This document shows, piece after piece, positions 7,038 through 13,713 of a stretch of 16,517 nt of DNA. Position 1 is the stretch's first letter; the number at the start of each line of letters is the position of its first letter. This stretch comes from Actinomycetes bacterium (GTDB taxonomy: Bacteria; Actinomycetota; Acidimicrobiia; Acidimicrobiales; Ilumatobacteraceae), in assembly GCA_023417265.1 (NCBI GenBank), contig JAEZFY010000171.1, positions 1 through 16,517 on the forward strand, read 5' to 3'. The notes under the pieces are model-generated. The model made no database searches, was not told the DNA's origin, and saw only the letters and a program-made list of their open reading frames with translations. A program made the position numbers and the translations under genes.

Positions 7038-7463
7038 TCAGTGGTCGTGCTCGTCGGCGTCGGCCTCCTCCTTGGTGGCGTGCACCGTGCCGTGCGGGTG
7101 CTCGGGCGGGCCGTAGATCGCGTACACCTTGAGGGGTTCGTCGCCGATGTTGGTGACGTTGTGCCACGTGCCGGCCGGTACCAGGATCACCCAGTCGTCG
7201 GCGACCTCGCGGTCGAACGAGAGGTCGTCCTCGGCCGGGCCCATCTGCACGCGAGCGCGGCCGGCTTCGATGCGCAGGAACTGGTCGCCGTGCTGGTGGA
7301 CTTCGAGCCCGATGTCGTGGCCCGGTTCGATGCACATCAGCGTCATCTGAATGTTGCGGCCGGTCCACCGTGTGGTGCGGTAGTTCGTGTTGGCGAGGGT
7401 CTCGGATTCGATGTCGGTGACGAACGGCTGGGCGCCCTCGTCGGCCGGCGTGGTGGTGCTCAT
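7038..7463 (-). CDS. Single-domain cupin protein
   Basis: A 141-residue, one-domain cupin. Motif 1 is visible as GLEVHQHGDQFLRIEAG (two metal-binding His, a Gln/Glu region and closing Gly) and motif 2 as DWVILVPAGTWHNVTN (PAG and the last metal His). It ends in a conserved-looking tail, YGPPEHPHGTVHATKEEAD. From memory, small bacterial cupins with the same NYRTTRWTGRNIQMTLM start and PPEHPHGTVH tail form one family, often annotated as cupin or mannose-6-phosphate-isomerase-like. Its substrate is not known to me. The ATG at 7463 has GAGAGGA about seven bases upstream, which rules out the long upstream extension. It diverges from the M20 peptidase gene across 148 bases. Confidence 0.88.
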   Translation of the reverse strand: MSTTTPADEGAQPFVTDIESETLANTNYRTTRWTGRNIQMTLMCIEPGHDIGLEVHQHGDQFLRIEAGRARVQMGPAEDDLSFDREVADDWVILVPAGTWHNVTNIGDEPLKVYAIYGPPEHPHGTVHATKEEADADEHDH

Positions 7464-7538
7464 GCGATGTCCTCTCGTCGGGTACGGGGTGACGTGAGCT
7501 TCGCGCGGACCAGGCCACGCCGGTGGTACGCACTTCGG

Positions 7539-7598
7539 TAAGGTGCCGCAGATGCGGCGGGGAGGCGGCGCGGGGGCGTGATGGGGCGGACGACGTGA
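7539..7598 (+). promoter_or_regulatory. Putative promoter with two overlapping mini-ORFs ahead of the peptidase gene
   Basis: TAAGGT at 7539-7544 fits the actinobacterial -10 pattern TANNNT and lies seven bases before an ATG at 7552. That ATG opens a nine-codon frame ending at 7581 (MRRGGGAGA). Its TGA overlaps another ATG (TGATG), opening a five-codon frame ending at 7598. The peptidase GTG follows at 7612. No good -35 element is visible. The arrangement may be a leader that couples translation, or chance. Confidence 0.3.
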
Positions 7599-7611
7599 CA
7601 GGAACAAGGTC

Positions 7612-8895
7612 GTGACCGGAACGATCTCGACGGCTGCTGCGCGAGTGCTCGACGAGGTCGACGCAGCGGCCGACGAGTTGCTCGCCGACGTGGTGGCGGC
7701 CGTGCAGGTGCCGAGTGTCAGCGGGAGTGATGCCGAGAACGACGCCCAAGCCCACATGGCGCGCGTGTTCGCCCACGGAGGGCTCGACGTCGACCACTGG
7801 CAGATCGACCTCGATCGGCTCCGCGCCCACGCCGACTTTCCGGGGATGGAGGTCGCCCGGGCCGAGGCGTGGGGCCTCGTCGGGCGCTTGCCAGGCACCG
7901 GCGACGGTGCCGCGCTGATGCTCAACGGCCACGTCGACGTCGTGCCGATCGGCGATCCCGAGGCGTGGACCGCGGCACCGTTCGCCGGCGACGTGCGCGA
8001 CGGCGCCGTCTACGGCCGCGGGGCGGGCGACATGAAGGCCGGGTTGCTCGCTGCCCAATGGGCGGTGCAGGCGATACGGCGCGCGCAGGTGCGCCTGCGC
8101 GGCGACGTCGTCCTGGCCTCGGTGCAGGGCGAAGAAGACGGCGGGCTCGGCACGTTCGCCCTGCTCGACCGGGGCTGGCGCGCCGACGCGTGCGTGATCC
8201 CGGAACCCACCGGACTCGACCTGGTGCCCGCCAACGCCGGTGCGCTGACGTTCCGGCTGGTCGTGCGCGGCCACGCCACGCACGCCTCCCGGCGTACCGA
8301 CGGGGTCAGCGCGATCGAGATGTTCTGGCCGGTGTGGCGGGCGCTGGCTGATCTCGAACAGCGCCGCCACGCGCACGTCGACCCGATGGCCCAGCGCTGG
8401 CGGCTGGCCCACCCGTTGTCGATCGGCACGCTCCACGCCGGCGACTGGGCGTCGTCGGTGCCCGACCTGCTGGTTGCCGAGGGTCGGCTCGGCGTCGCCC
8501 TCGACGAGCGCGTCGACACCGCCCGGGCCGCGCTCGAGCAGGCGATCGCCGAGGTCAACGCCAGCGACCCGTGGCTGCGCGCCCACCCGGTGGAACTCGA
8601 GTGGTGGGGCGGGCAGTTCGCCTCCGGCCGGCTCCCGGCCGACAGCGATCTCGGCGAACGCGTCAGCGCCGCCCACGCGGTGGCTACCGCGGGGCGGCAA
8701 CTCGACACGTGGGCGGCGCCCTACGGGAGTGATCTGCGTCTGCTCACCGGGCTGGGCGGGATTCCCACCCTGCAGTACGGTCCGGGCGACGCGGCCCTCG
8801 CCCACGGGCCGGACGAGCGTGTGCCGCTGGCCGAGGTCGTGGCGACGGCACGCACACTGGCGCTGTTGGCGCTCGACGTGTGCGGCGTCGCCTGA
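7612..8895 (+). CDS. M20-family metallopeptidase / deacylase (ArgE/DapE-like)
   Basis: A zinc-dependent hydrolase of the acetylornithine deacetylase / succinyl-diaminopimelate desuccinylase superfamily that cleaves amide bonds of small acylated amino compounds. The 427 residues contain the expected metal ligands and catalytic acids: LNGHVDVVP (H107, D109), YGRGAGDMKAG (D140), VQGEEDGG (E174, E175), IPEPTG (E198), and a C-terminal YGPGDAALAHGPDE (H398). The dimerisation domain lies between, containing the family's GHATHAS motif at about 223-229. The GTG at 7612 is preceded by AGGA at 7600-7603. It is a complete, ordinary family member. The exact substrate cannot be read from sequence, and neighbours give no arginine or lysine pathway context. 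Confidence 0.88.
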   Translation: MTGTISTAAARVLDEVDAAADELLADVVAAVQVPSVSGSDAENDAQAHMARVFAHGGLDVDHWQIDLDRLRAHADFPGMEVARAEAWGLVGRLPGTGDGAALMLNGHVDVVPIGDPEAWTAAPFAGDVRDGAVYGRGAGDMKAGLLAAQWAVQAIRRAQVRLRGDVVLASVQGEEDGGLGTFALLDRGWRADACVIPEPTGLDLVPANAGALTFRLVVRGHATHASRRTDGVSAIEMFWPVWRALADLEQRRHAHVDPMAQRWRLAHPLSIGTLHAGDWASSVPDLLVAEGRLGVALDERVDTARAALEQAIAEVNASDPWLRAHPVELEWWGGQFASGRLPADSDLGERVSAAHAVATAGRQLDTWAAPYGSDLRLLTGLGGIPTLQYGPGDAALAHGPDERVPLAEVVATARTLALLALDVCGVA

Positions 8896-8918
8896 CCACC
8901 GGCACCCACCGGCAACGG

Positions 8919-9473
8919 TCAGCTGGCGTCGGTGCGAATCGCCGACACTTCGAACTCGAGCGTGACCTTCTCGCTGACGAGCACGCCACCGGCCTCGAGC
9001 GCGGCGTTCCAGTTCACGCCCCAGTCCTTACGGTTGATGGTGGTCTTGCCCTCGAACCCGATGCGGTGGTTGCCGAACGGGTCGACTGCTGCGCCGGTGT
9101 ACTCGAACTCGATCGTGACCGGCTTGGTGACGCCCTTGATCGTCAGGTCGCCGGTGACGGTGAACTCGTCGTCGTCGGTCTGCTCGACGGCGGTCGACAC
9201 GAACGTGATCTCCGGGTAGTTCTCCATGTCGAAGAAGTCGTTCGACTTCAGATGCCCGTCGCGGTCGGCGTTGCGGGTGTCGATGCTGGCCGCCTGGATC
9301 GTCAGCTGCAGGTGCGAGTTGGCGAGGTTGTCGGCGTCGACCACGCCCGAACCGGCGAACTCGTTGAACGAGCCGCGGACCTTGGTGACCATCGCGTGTC
9401 GGGCGACGAAGCCGATCCGGCTGTGCGAGGCATCGATCGCGTAGGTGCCAGCGGGAATCGTGGTGGTGCTCAT
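8919..9473 (-). CDS. YceI-family lipocalin-like polyisoprenoid-binding protein
   Basis: A 184-residue beta-barrel protein. The family binds isoprenoid chains such as ubiquinone-like lipids in the barrel. Characteristic blocks are YAIDASHSRIGFVARHAMVTKVRG at the N-terminus, the SIDTRNADRDGHLKSNDFFD segment at about 78-97 with YPEITFVS, then DLTIKGVTKPVTIEF and a C-terminal NRKDWGVNWN. No signal peptide is visible, so it is probably cytosolic, unlike E. coli YceI. The ATG at 9473 is preceded by an excellent AGGAGG. It faces the MarR-cupin gene across 125 bases holding TAGTTG half-sites, so it is a likely target of that regulator. Confidence 0.92.
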   Translation of the reverse strand: MSTTTIPAGTYAIDASHSRIGFVARHAMVTKVRGSFNEFAGSGVVDADNLANSHLQLTIQAASIDTRNADRDGHLKSNDFFDMENYPEITFVSTAVEQTDDDEFTVTGDLTIKGVTKPVTIEFEYTGAAVDPFGNHRIGFEGKTTINRKDWGVNWNAALEAGGVLVSEKVTLEFEVSAIRTDAS

Positions 9474-9539
9474 GGTGTTCCTCCTGCGGAGATTGGGGGT
9501 ACGAACGTACTTCGGTTCGGGGGTGCGGGTTCACATCAG

Positions 9540-9588
9540 TAGTTGATGCGTCAACGAATGTAGTCGACATATCAACTAATTGCAACTA
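9540..9588. promoter_or_regulatory. Putative MarR operator: three TAGTTG half-sites
   Basis: TAGTTGAT at 9540-9547 is matched by its exact reverse complement ATCAACTA at 9571-9578. A third copy, TAGTTGCAAT, reads on the reverse strand at 9588-9579. Within the first site GTTGA-N4-TCAAC (9542-9555) is itself an inverted repeat. The sites overlap the predicted regulator promoter and sit upstream of the divergent yceI gene, which is where a MarR protein would autoregulate and control its target. Confidence 0.5.
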
Positions 9589-9592
9589 CGCT
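9564..9592 (+). promoter_or_regulatory. Predicted leaderless promoter of the MarR-cupin gene
   Basis: TCGACA at 9564-9569 (five of six matches to TTGACA) and TACGCT at 9587-9592 (TANNNT) are separated by 17 bases. The ATG at 9599 begins six bases after the -10 element, where transcription would start. The half-sites at 9571-9588 lie inside the spacer, consistent with repression by occlusion. Confidence 0.5.
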
Positions 9593-9598
9593 GTGGTC

Positions 9599-10552
9599 AT
9601 GCGCGCACAACCGACCCGCTGGCTGGATCCGCACGAGCAGCAGGCGTGGCGGTCGCTGCAGTTCATGAACATGCGTCTCGAGGGCGAGTTGGCCCGGCGC
9701 CTCGCGGCGAGTTCCGAACTCACCTACCCCGAGTACCTCGTCCTCGTCGCCCTCACCGATCGCCCCGACGGGCGGCTGCGCCTGTTCGAGCTCGCCGAAG
9801 AGCTGGGCTGGGAGAAGTCGCGGCTCTCCCACCAGGTGGCGCGGATGACCACCCGCGGCCTGGTCGCCAAGGAGCGTTGCGAGAACGACCGCCGCGGGGC
9901 GTTCGTGGTCGTCACCGAACGCGGCCAGCGCGAAATCGCAGCGGCGGCCCCCGACCACGTCGCGGCGGTGCGCAGCTTGTTCGTCGAACGTCTCTCGCGG
10001 CCGCAACTCGACGCCGTCGGCGAGGCGGCCAGTGCCGTGCTCGCCGGCTTCGATGCGGCGTCCATCGCCGTCGGCGAGGCGCCCGCGGCGCGCCTCGACG
10101 ATCGCGACCTCGGCGGCGAAGCCCCGTGCTTGGCGCACCTGTTCGACACGGATCCCGACGCGGGCGACAGCGACACGGTCGCCACCGCCGTGGCGGCCGG
10201 GGCTGCGGTCGTCGTCGACGCCCACCGTGTCGGCGAGGGCGATGGTGACGGCGTGGCATGGAGTCTGCCGCACGGCGGCGATCTCGACGCCAACCTCGTC
10301 CGCCTGCATCCCGGTGGGGCCATCGGCGAGCACGTCAACGGCGCGGTCGATGTGGCGATCTCAGTGGTTGCCGGCGGGGGGCGCCTGCTCGTCGACGGCG
10401 AACCACACGGCTTGGCGGCGGGAACGTTCGCCCACGTGCCGCGGGGCCACCGCCGGGCGATCGACGCCGGGCCTGACGGGCTCGTCTACCTGAGCATCCA
10501 TCGCCGCCGCGAAGCACTGGCGATCGGCGCCAAGCCGGGCGGTGACCGGTGA
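9599..10552 (+). CDS. MarR-family regulator fused to a C-terminal cupin domain
   Basis: A 317-residue two-domain protein. Residues about 10-155 form a MarR winged helix: helices around MNMRLEGELARRL, then LTYPEYLVLVAL, the DNA-reading helix in WEKSRLSHQVARM (71-83), the wing KERCENDRRGAFVVVTERG (91-109) and a C-terminal dimerisation helix. A linker of about 55 residues leads to a cupin barrel at about 219-305, with DLDANLVRLHPGGAIGEHV, VVAGGGRLLVDGEPHGLAAG and HVPRGHRRAI. The cupin has few metal-binding His, so it may bind a ligand without metal. I prefer the ATG at 9599 to the in-frame GTG at 9593, because the latter touches the -10 box. It diverges from yceI and is coupled to a downstream 33-residue membrane peptide. 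The ligand is unknown. Confidence 0.85.
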   Translation: MRAQPTRWLDPHEQQAWRSLQFMNMRLEGELARRLAASSELTYPEYLVLVALTDRPDGRLRLFELAEELGWEKSRLSHQVARMTTRGLVAKERCENDRRGAFVVVTERGQREIAAAAPDHVAAVRSLFVERLSRPQLDAVGEAASAVLAGFDAASIAVGEAPAARLDDRDLGGEAPCLAHLFDTDPDAGDSDTVATAVAAGAAVVVDAHRVGEGDGDGVAWSLPHGGDLDANLVRLHPGGAIGEHVNGAVDVAISVVAGGGRLLVDGEPHGLAAGTFAHVPRGHRRAIDAGPDGLVYLSIHRRREALAIGAKPGGDR

Positions 10553-10650
10553 GCCCCGAGCCGCCCCGCCACCCGCACGTGGCCGCCGCGCTGTTGATGA
10601 TCGCGGTCGTCCTCTTCCTCGTCTTGGCATCGCTCGCCGCCGTTCGGTGA
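10549..10650 (+). CDS. Small single-span membrane protein (33 residues)
   Basis: The GTG at 10549 overlaps the MarR-cupin stop by four bases (GTGA). The frame encodes MSPEPPRHPH followed by about 20 hydrophobic residues (VAAALLMIAVVLFLVLASLA) and ends in AVR. This is one clear transmembrane helix with a short Pro/His-rich soluble N-terminus and no signal cleavage motif. I recognise no family. The four-base overlap and the strongly hydrophobic composition, unusual for a random GC-rich frame, argue that it is translated. A chance frame remains possible. Confidence 0.55.
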   Translation: MSPEPPRHPHVAAALLMIAVVLFLVLASLAAVR

Positions 10651-10661
10651 ACGACGGTCGC

Positions 10662-10667
10662 TACGGT
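10662..10667 (+). promoter_or_regulatory. Predicted -10 element of the methyltransferase gene
   Basis: TACGGT fits TANNNT and ends six bases before the ATG at 10674. No Shine-Dalgarno sequence is present, so a leaderless transcript is likely. I see no convincing -35 element. Confidence 0.35.
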
Positions 10668-10673
10668 CCGAGC

Positions 10674-11288
10674 ATGAGCGAGAACGGCTGGCTGCGGATG
10701 ATCGCCGACAACCCGGGACACTCCGCCTGGTACATCGAGCGCTTCCGGACGATGGCCGCGGCCGGCCACGACCTCGACGGTGAAGCCCGCTTCGTCGACG
10801 CGATGGTGCCGCGCGGTGCGCGCGTCCTCGACGCCGGCTGCGGTCCGGGGCGGCTCGGCGGGCGCCTCCACGACCTCGGCCATCACGTGGTCGGCGTCGA
10901 CCTCGACCCTGCCCTGATCGCCGCCGCCGAAGCCGATCATCCCGGACCGGCGTGGCTCGCACGCGACCTCGCCGAGCTCGATCTCCCCGCCGATGGCATC
11001 GCCGAACCGTTCGACGTCATCGTCTCGGCCGGCAACGTGATGACGTTCCTCGCTCCCGACTCGCGCCGGACGGTGCTCGCCCGGCTCGCCGCGCACCTCG
11101 CCGCCGAGGGCCGGCTGGTGGTCGGGTTCGGTGCCGGGCGCGGCTACCCGTTCGACGAGTTCTTCGACGACGCCGCAACCGCCGGGCTCACGGCGTCGGT
11201 CACGCTCGCCACGTGGGATCTGCGACCGTTCAGCCCGGCGGCCGACTTCGTCGTGGCGATCCTCGACACGGCCGAGCGCGGGACGTGA
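10674..11288 (+). CDS. Class I SAM-dependent methyltransferase
   Basis: A 204-residue Rossmann-fold methyltransferase. The S-adenosylmethionine-binding motif I is VLDAGCGPGRLG at residues 51-62, motif II ends in VDLD at about 76-79, and the ARDLAELDLP and FDVIVSAGNVMTF segments are the usual post-I and motif IV regions. The N-terminus, NGWLRMIADNPGHSAWYIERFRTM, resembles small actinobacterial methyltransferases of unknown acceptor. I choose the ATG at 10674 because it fits the preceding -10 box; the frame remains open upstream in the shadow of the previous gene. No neighbouring gene indicates the substrate. Confidence 0.85.
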   Translation: MSENGWLRMIADNPGHSAWYIERFRTMAAAGHDLDGEARFVDAMVPRGARVLDAGCGPGRLGGRLHDLGHHVVGVDLDPALIAAAEADHPGPAWLARDLAELDLPADGIAEPFDVIVSAGNVMTFLAPDSRRTVLARLAAHLAAEGRLVVGFGAGRGYPFDEFFDDAATAGLTASVTLATWDLRPFSPAADFVVAILDTAERGT

Positions 11289-11295
11289 CCCATGT

Positions 11296-11353
11296 CATGC
11301 AATACGCGCAGCCGTCTCGCGGTTGAAGCATGTGTCGGGAGGGAAGGCTTCCC
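11296..11353 (+). other. Inverted repeats in the leader of the 109-residue protein gene
   Basis: CATGC (11296-11300) pairs with GCATG (11328-11332), and inside it CGCG (11305-11308) pairs with CGCG (11318-11321). Next comes a near-perfect palindrome, GGGAAG-G-CTTCCC (11341-11353), six bases before the AGGAGG ribosome binding site. This could be a folded mRNA leader or the terminator of the methyltransferase gene. It matches no riboswitch I know. Confidence 0.3.
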
Positions 11354-11371
11354 GCACGAGGAGGAATCATC

Positions 11372-11701
11372 GTGAAGGTCATGGACGCAGCACAGACGAT
11401 CGGCTTGACGGCACCCAATGGTGAGGTCACCGGCACGATCGACGAGCTCAAGGTGCTCGATGTGCTGACGCGTCTGGCCGAGTCCGACCCGGGCAACCGC
11501 GACCTGTACGCCTCCGCCGCCGCCCAGGTGCGCGGCAGCCGTTCGGCAGGTGTTGAACTGGTCGACGACCGGTCGAGCCTGCTCCACGACGCAGGCGTGT
11601 CCGCGGTGCAGTTGCGCTACCGCTCGGAGATGACCGAGCTGTTCACCGACCTGGCGATCGACGTCGGCATGCGCACGATGCGCGTCGACGCGACCACCTG
11701 A
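11372..11701 (+). CDS. Hypothetical protein, 109 residues, family not recognised
   Basis: A soluble mixed-charge protein with no Cys, signal peptide or membrane segment. The GTG at 11372 has a strong AGGAGG at 11359-11364, seven bases upstream, which makes translation likely; an ATG three codons later is a weaker alternative. The N-terminus (MKVMDAAQTIGLTAPNGEVTG) is followed by a helical block, IDELKVLDVLTRLAES, then an Asp/Ser-rich middle. A second helical block, MTELFTDLAIDVGMRTMRVD, ends the protein. I considered a FlgM-like anti-sigma factor, but its signature is not convincing. It lies between a methyltransferase and a phosphatase gene and appears to be its own unit with a structured leader. 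Confidence 0.65.
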   Translation: MKVMDAAQTIGLTAPNGEVTGTIDELKVLDVLTRLAESDPGNRDLYASAAAQVRGSRSAGVELVDDRSSLLHDAGVSAVQLRYRSEMTELFTDLAIDVGMRTMRVDATT

Positions 11702-11739
11702 CTCGCCGTTCCCGACTCGGTGGGCGCGAGACTGCCGGC

Positions 11740-12312
11740 GTGTTGCTCGTCGTTCGCCACGGCCAGACGTTGACGAACCGCGAGGGCCGTCTCCTGGGGC
11801 GCGCCGACCCGCCGCTGAGCGACGTCGGCGAGGCCCAGGCTGCACAGCTCGCCGAACACCTGCCGCGCCCCGATCTCGTCGTGTCGAGCCCGCTCCGGCG
11901 TGCCCGCGACACCGCCGCCGCGTTCGGCTGCGACGTGCACGTCGACGAACGCTGGATCGAGCTCGACTACGGCGACCTCGACGGGCAGCATCCGAGCGCT
12001 GTCCCGGCTGAGGTGTGGGACGCCTGGCGTGCCGACGCCACGTTCGCGCCTCCCCGCGGTGAATCCCTGCACGCACTCGCTGCGCGGGTCACGAGTGCCT
12101 GCGAAGACCTGTGGGAGCGAGCTCAGGAGGCGACCGTGGTGGTCGTCACCCATGTCAGCCCGATCAAAGCCGCCGTGGCCTGGGCCCTCGAGGTCCCCGT
12201 CGACGTCTCATGGCGCATGTTCGTGGAGGACGCCAGTGTCTCGCGAATCGACCCGCGTGACGGCGCCAAGGTGGTGCGCTGGTTCAACCGCGGCTTCGGG
12301 CCGCTTGGCTGA
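11740..12312 (+). CDS. Histidine phosphatase family protein (phosphoglycerate mutase-like)
   Basis: A 190-residue phosphatase of the branch-2-type fold that forms a phosphohistidine intermediate. Catalytic elements in order are VVRHGQT (H7, with R6), SSPLRRARDTA (second Arg, about 56), the acid in WIELDYGDLDG (about 73) and VVTHVSPIKA (second His, about 136). Relatives include cobalamin-pathway CobC, GpmB-like and acid phosphatases; I cannot tell which. The GTG at 11740 gives MLLVVRHG, the typical short N-terminus before the RHG motif. No Shine-Dalgarno is visible. The 3' end overlaps the convergent glycosyltransferase gene by 29 bases. A neighbouring pterin/pyrimidine-type cluster could use a phosphatase to remove a phosphate, but this is speculation. 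Confidence 0.88.
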   Translation: MLLVVRHGQTLTNREGRLLGRADPPLSDVGEAQAAQLAEHLPRPDLVVSSPLRRARDTAAAFGCDVHVDERWIELDYGDLDGQHPSAVPAEVWDAWRADATFAPPRGESLHALAARVTSACEDLWERAQEATVVVVTHVSPIKAAVAWALEVPVDVSWRMFVEDASVSRIDPRDGAKVVRWFNRGFGPLG

Positions 12313-13315
12313 GCGCACCGAAGAACGCGTCGGCGGTGTCGTCCCACGTCGGCAGCGTGGCGCCGCGGGCACGCGCGGCGGTGGCGAGCTCGGCGCGCCG
12401 GCCGGGATCGTCGGCGAGGGCCTGGAGTGCGCGGGCGAGTCCGGCGACGTCGCCGGGTGCGACCAGCCGACCGTGGACGTGGTCGTCGACGAGGTAGGGC
12501 AAGTTCCCGGATCGCCACCCGACCACCGGCAGCCCCGCCGTCAGGGCCTCGGCGTACACCGTGCCGTATGCCTCGCTGACACTGGCGAGGGCGAACACGT
12601 CGGCCCCGTCGTAGAGCCCGCTCAAATCGGCCGGCGCGACGGGGCCGTGGACGACCACTCGTCCGCGCAGGTCGTCGGCGGCCAGGCGCCCGGTGACGCG
12701 TGCGGAGTAGCGCCGGTCGACGTCCGTGCGGCCCACGAGATGCAACGTCACGGCGTCGTCCGGAAGACGGGCGACCGCCGCCAGGAGCTCGGCGATGCCC
12801 TTGTTGGGATACCAGTTCGCCACGCACAGCACCGCGGCCCGGCGTCCCGCGCGCATCGGCTCGGTGCCCGACGGAGTTCGCGCCGGGGGAAGGTCGCGGC
12901 CGGGGCTGACGACCCGCACGCGCACGTCGGGCAGGGCGCACGCGGCGCGGACGTGCTCGGCGACATGCGCACTGACGGCGAGCACAACCGCACAGCGGCG
13001 GTACACGAACGCGTCGAGCCGCCGCTGCACTGCGATGCGCGCGGGCCCGTGGTCGACGCCGCCTGGCTGCTGATGCACGATCGCCGCGATCGGTCCCCGG
13101 TGGCGGTGCAGCCACGGTGCAACCGCGGCCGCGGCGAGGCTGTCGATGAGGACGACGTCACCGACGTCGACGAACGGGTTGCGCCCGATCCGCAGCGAGC
13201 GCAGTGCGAGCCGCGCGTCGTGCCGCGCGGCCGCCGAGCGCATGCGTTGGTGGTAGAGATGGCCCCCGCTCACGGCGGCCGGGGAACCGCGGGTCAGGAG
13301 CGTGACGTCGAGCAC
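12284..13315 (-). CDS. GT4-family glycosyltransferase
   Basis: A GT-B fold, retaining-type glycosyltransferase of 343 residues. The N-terminal domain opens MLDVTLLTRG, then a Gly-rich SGGHLYHQRM segment and VVLIDSLAAAAVAP. The C-terminal donor domain has VLCVANWYPNKGIAEL, then LHLVGRTDVD and the Ex7E motif in SEAYGTVYAEALTAGLPVVGWRSG. It is the third gene of a reverse unit: dehydrogenase, PTPS-like, then this GTG start 16 bases downstream. This position suggests it glycosylates the product of that pathway. From memory, GT4 enzymes with an SGGNxYDRR-type N-terminus accompany PTPS-like and dehydrogenase genes in other actinobacteria. Donor and acceptor are unknown. A cell-envelope role is the alternative, but no envelope genes are nearby. 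Confidence 0.85.
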   Translation of the reverse strand: MLDVTLLTRGSPAAVSGGHLYHQRMRSAAARHDARLALRSLRIGRNPFVDVGDVVLIDSLAAAAVAPWLHRHRGPIAAIVHQQPGGVDHGPARIAVQRRLDAFVYRRCAVVLAVSAHVAEHVRAACALPDVRVRVVSPGRDLPPARTPSGTEPMRAGRRAAVLCVANWYPNKGIAELLAAVARLPDDAVTLHLVGRTDVDRRYSARVTGRLAADDLRGRVVVHGPVAPADLSGLYDGADVFALASVSEAYGTVYAEALTAGLPVVGWRSGNLPYLVDDHVHGRLVAPGDVAGLARALQALADDPGRRAELATAARARGATLPTWDDTADAFFGALSQAARSRG

Positions 13316-13331
13316 GTCCCGGGCGTCCGGG

Positions 13332-13709
13332 TCACCGGAGCGAGGCGCGATAGCCCCCGAACGCGAACTGGTGCTCCCACACGCGCACGGTCAACGAGTC
13401 GGCGCCGGACGGGGCGAGCCGTTCCGCGAGGAAGTCGAACGCCCACTTGGCGAACACCTCGACGGTGACCGCTTCGGCGTCGGCCGGCTGGATGATCTCG
13501 AGGTTGCGGCCGCGCAGCTTGGTGTCGATCTCCTGGAGCGCGGCGTCGAGGACGTCGAGGTCGCACACCATGCCCCGGTCGTCGAGGCCGTCGCGCTCGA
13601 CGACCACATCGATTCGGTAGTCGTGCGAGTGCAGCTCGCCCTCCGGTCCGTCGACGCCCGGCATGATGTGCTCGGCGGGGAACTCGATGGCGCTACCGAC
13701 TTGGAACAT
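13332..13709 (-). CDS. 6-pyruvoyl-tetrahydropterin synthase / QueD-like protein, noncanonical active site
   Basis: A 125-residue T-fold protein of the PTPS/6-carboxytetrahydropterin synthase family. The zinc-binding histidines are kept: H14 in FPAEH and H27/H29 in LHSHDY. E112 near the C-terminus (VWEH) matches the family's pterin-anchoring Glu. The catalytic triad of ordinary PTPS is not: the Cys four residues before the HxH is Glu (E23), and the usual LDHxxLN motif reads LRGRNLE (65-71), losing both Asp and His. The Cys-to-Glu change recalls PTPS-III enzymes. The ATG at 13709 lies four bases after the dehydrogenase stop. No queC, queE or queF is nearby, so queuosine synthesis is unlikely. 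Substrate unknown, but a pterin- or pyrimidine-like ring is plausible. Confidence 0.8.
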   Translation of the reverse strand: MFQVGSAIEFPAEHIMPGVDGPEGELHSHDYRIDVVVERDGLDDRGMVCDLDVLDAALQEIDTKLRGRNLEIIQPADAEAVTVEVFAKWAFDFLAERLAPSGADSLTVRVWEHQFAFGGYRASLR

Positions 13710-13713
13710 GGCG

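Noticed and set aside
6817..8805. 662-residue reverse open frame across the cupin and M20 region
   Set aside because: Low-complexity Arg/Ala/Pro-rich product opposite and across three better-supported genes; no recognisable domain.
11296..11353. Cyclic di-GMP or other known riboswitch
   Set aside because: I found inverted repeats but none of the conserved sequence blocks of classes I know.
11372..11701. FlgM-type anti-sigma factor
   Set aside because: Length is similar, but the conserved C-terminal sigma-binding helices are not visible and no flagellar genes are present.
13332..13709. Queuosine biosynthesis role (canonical QueD)
   Set aside because: Catalytic Cys and Asp-His are absent and no queC, queE, queF or tgt gene is nearby.
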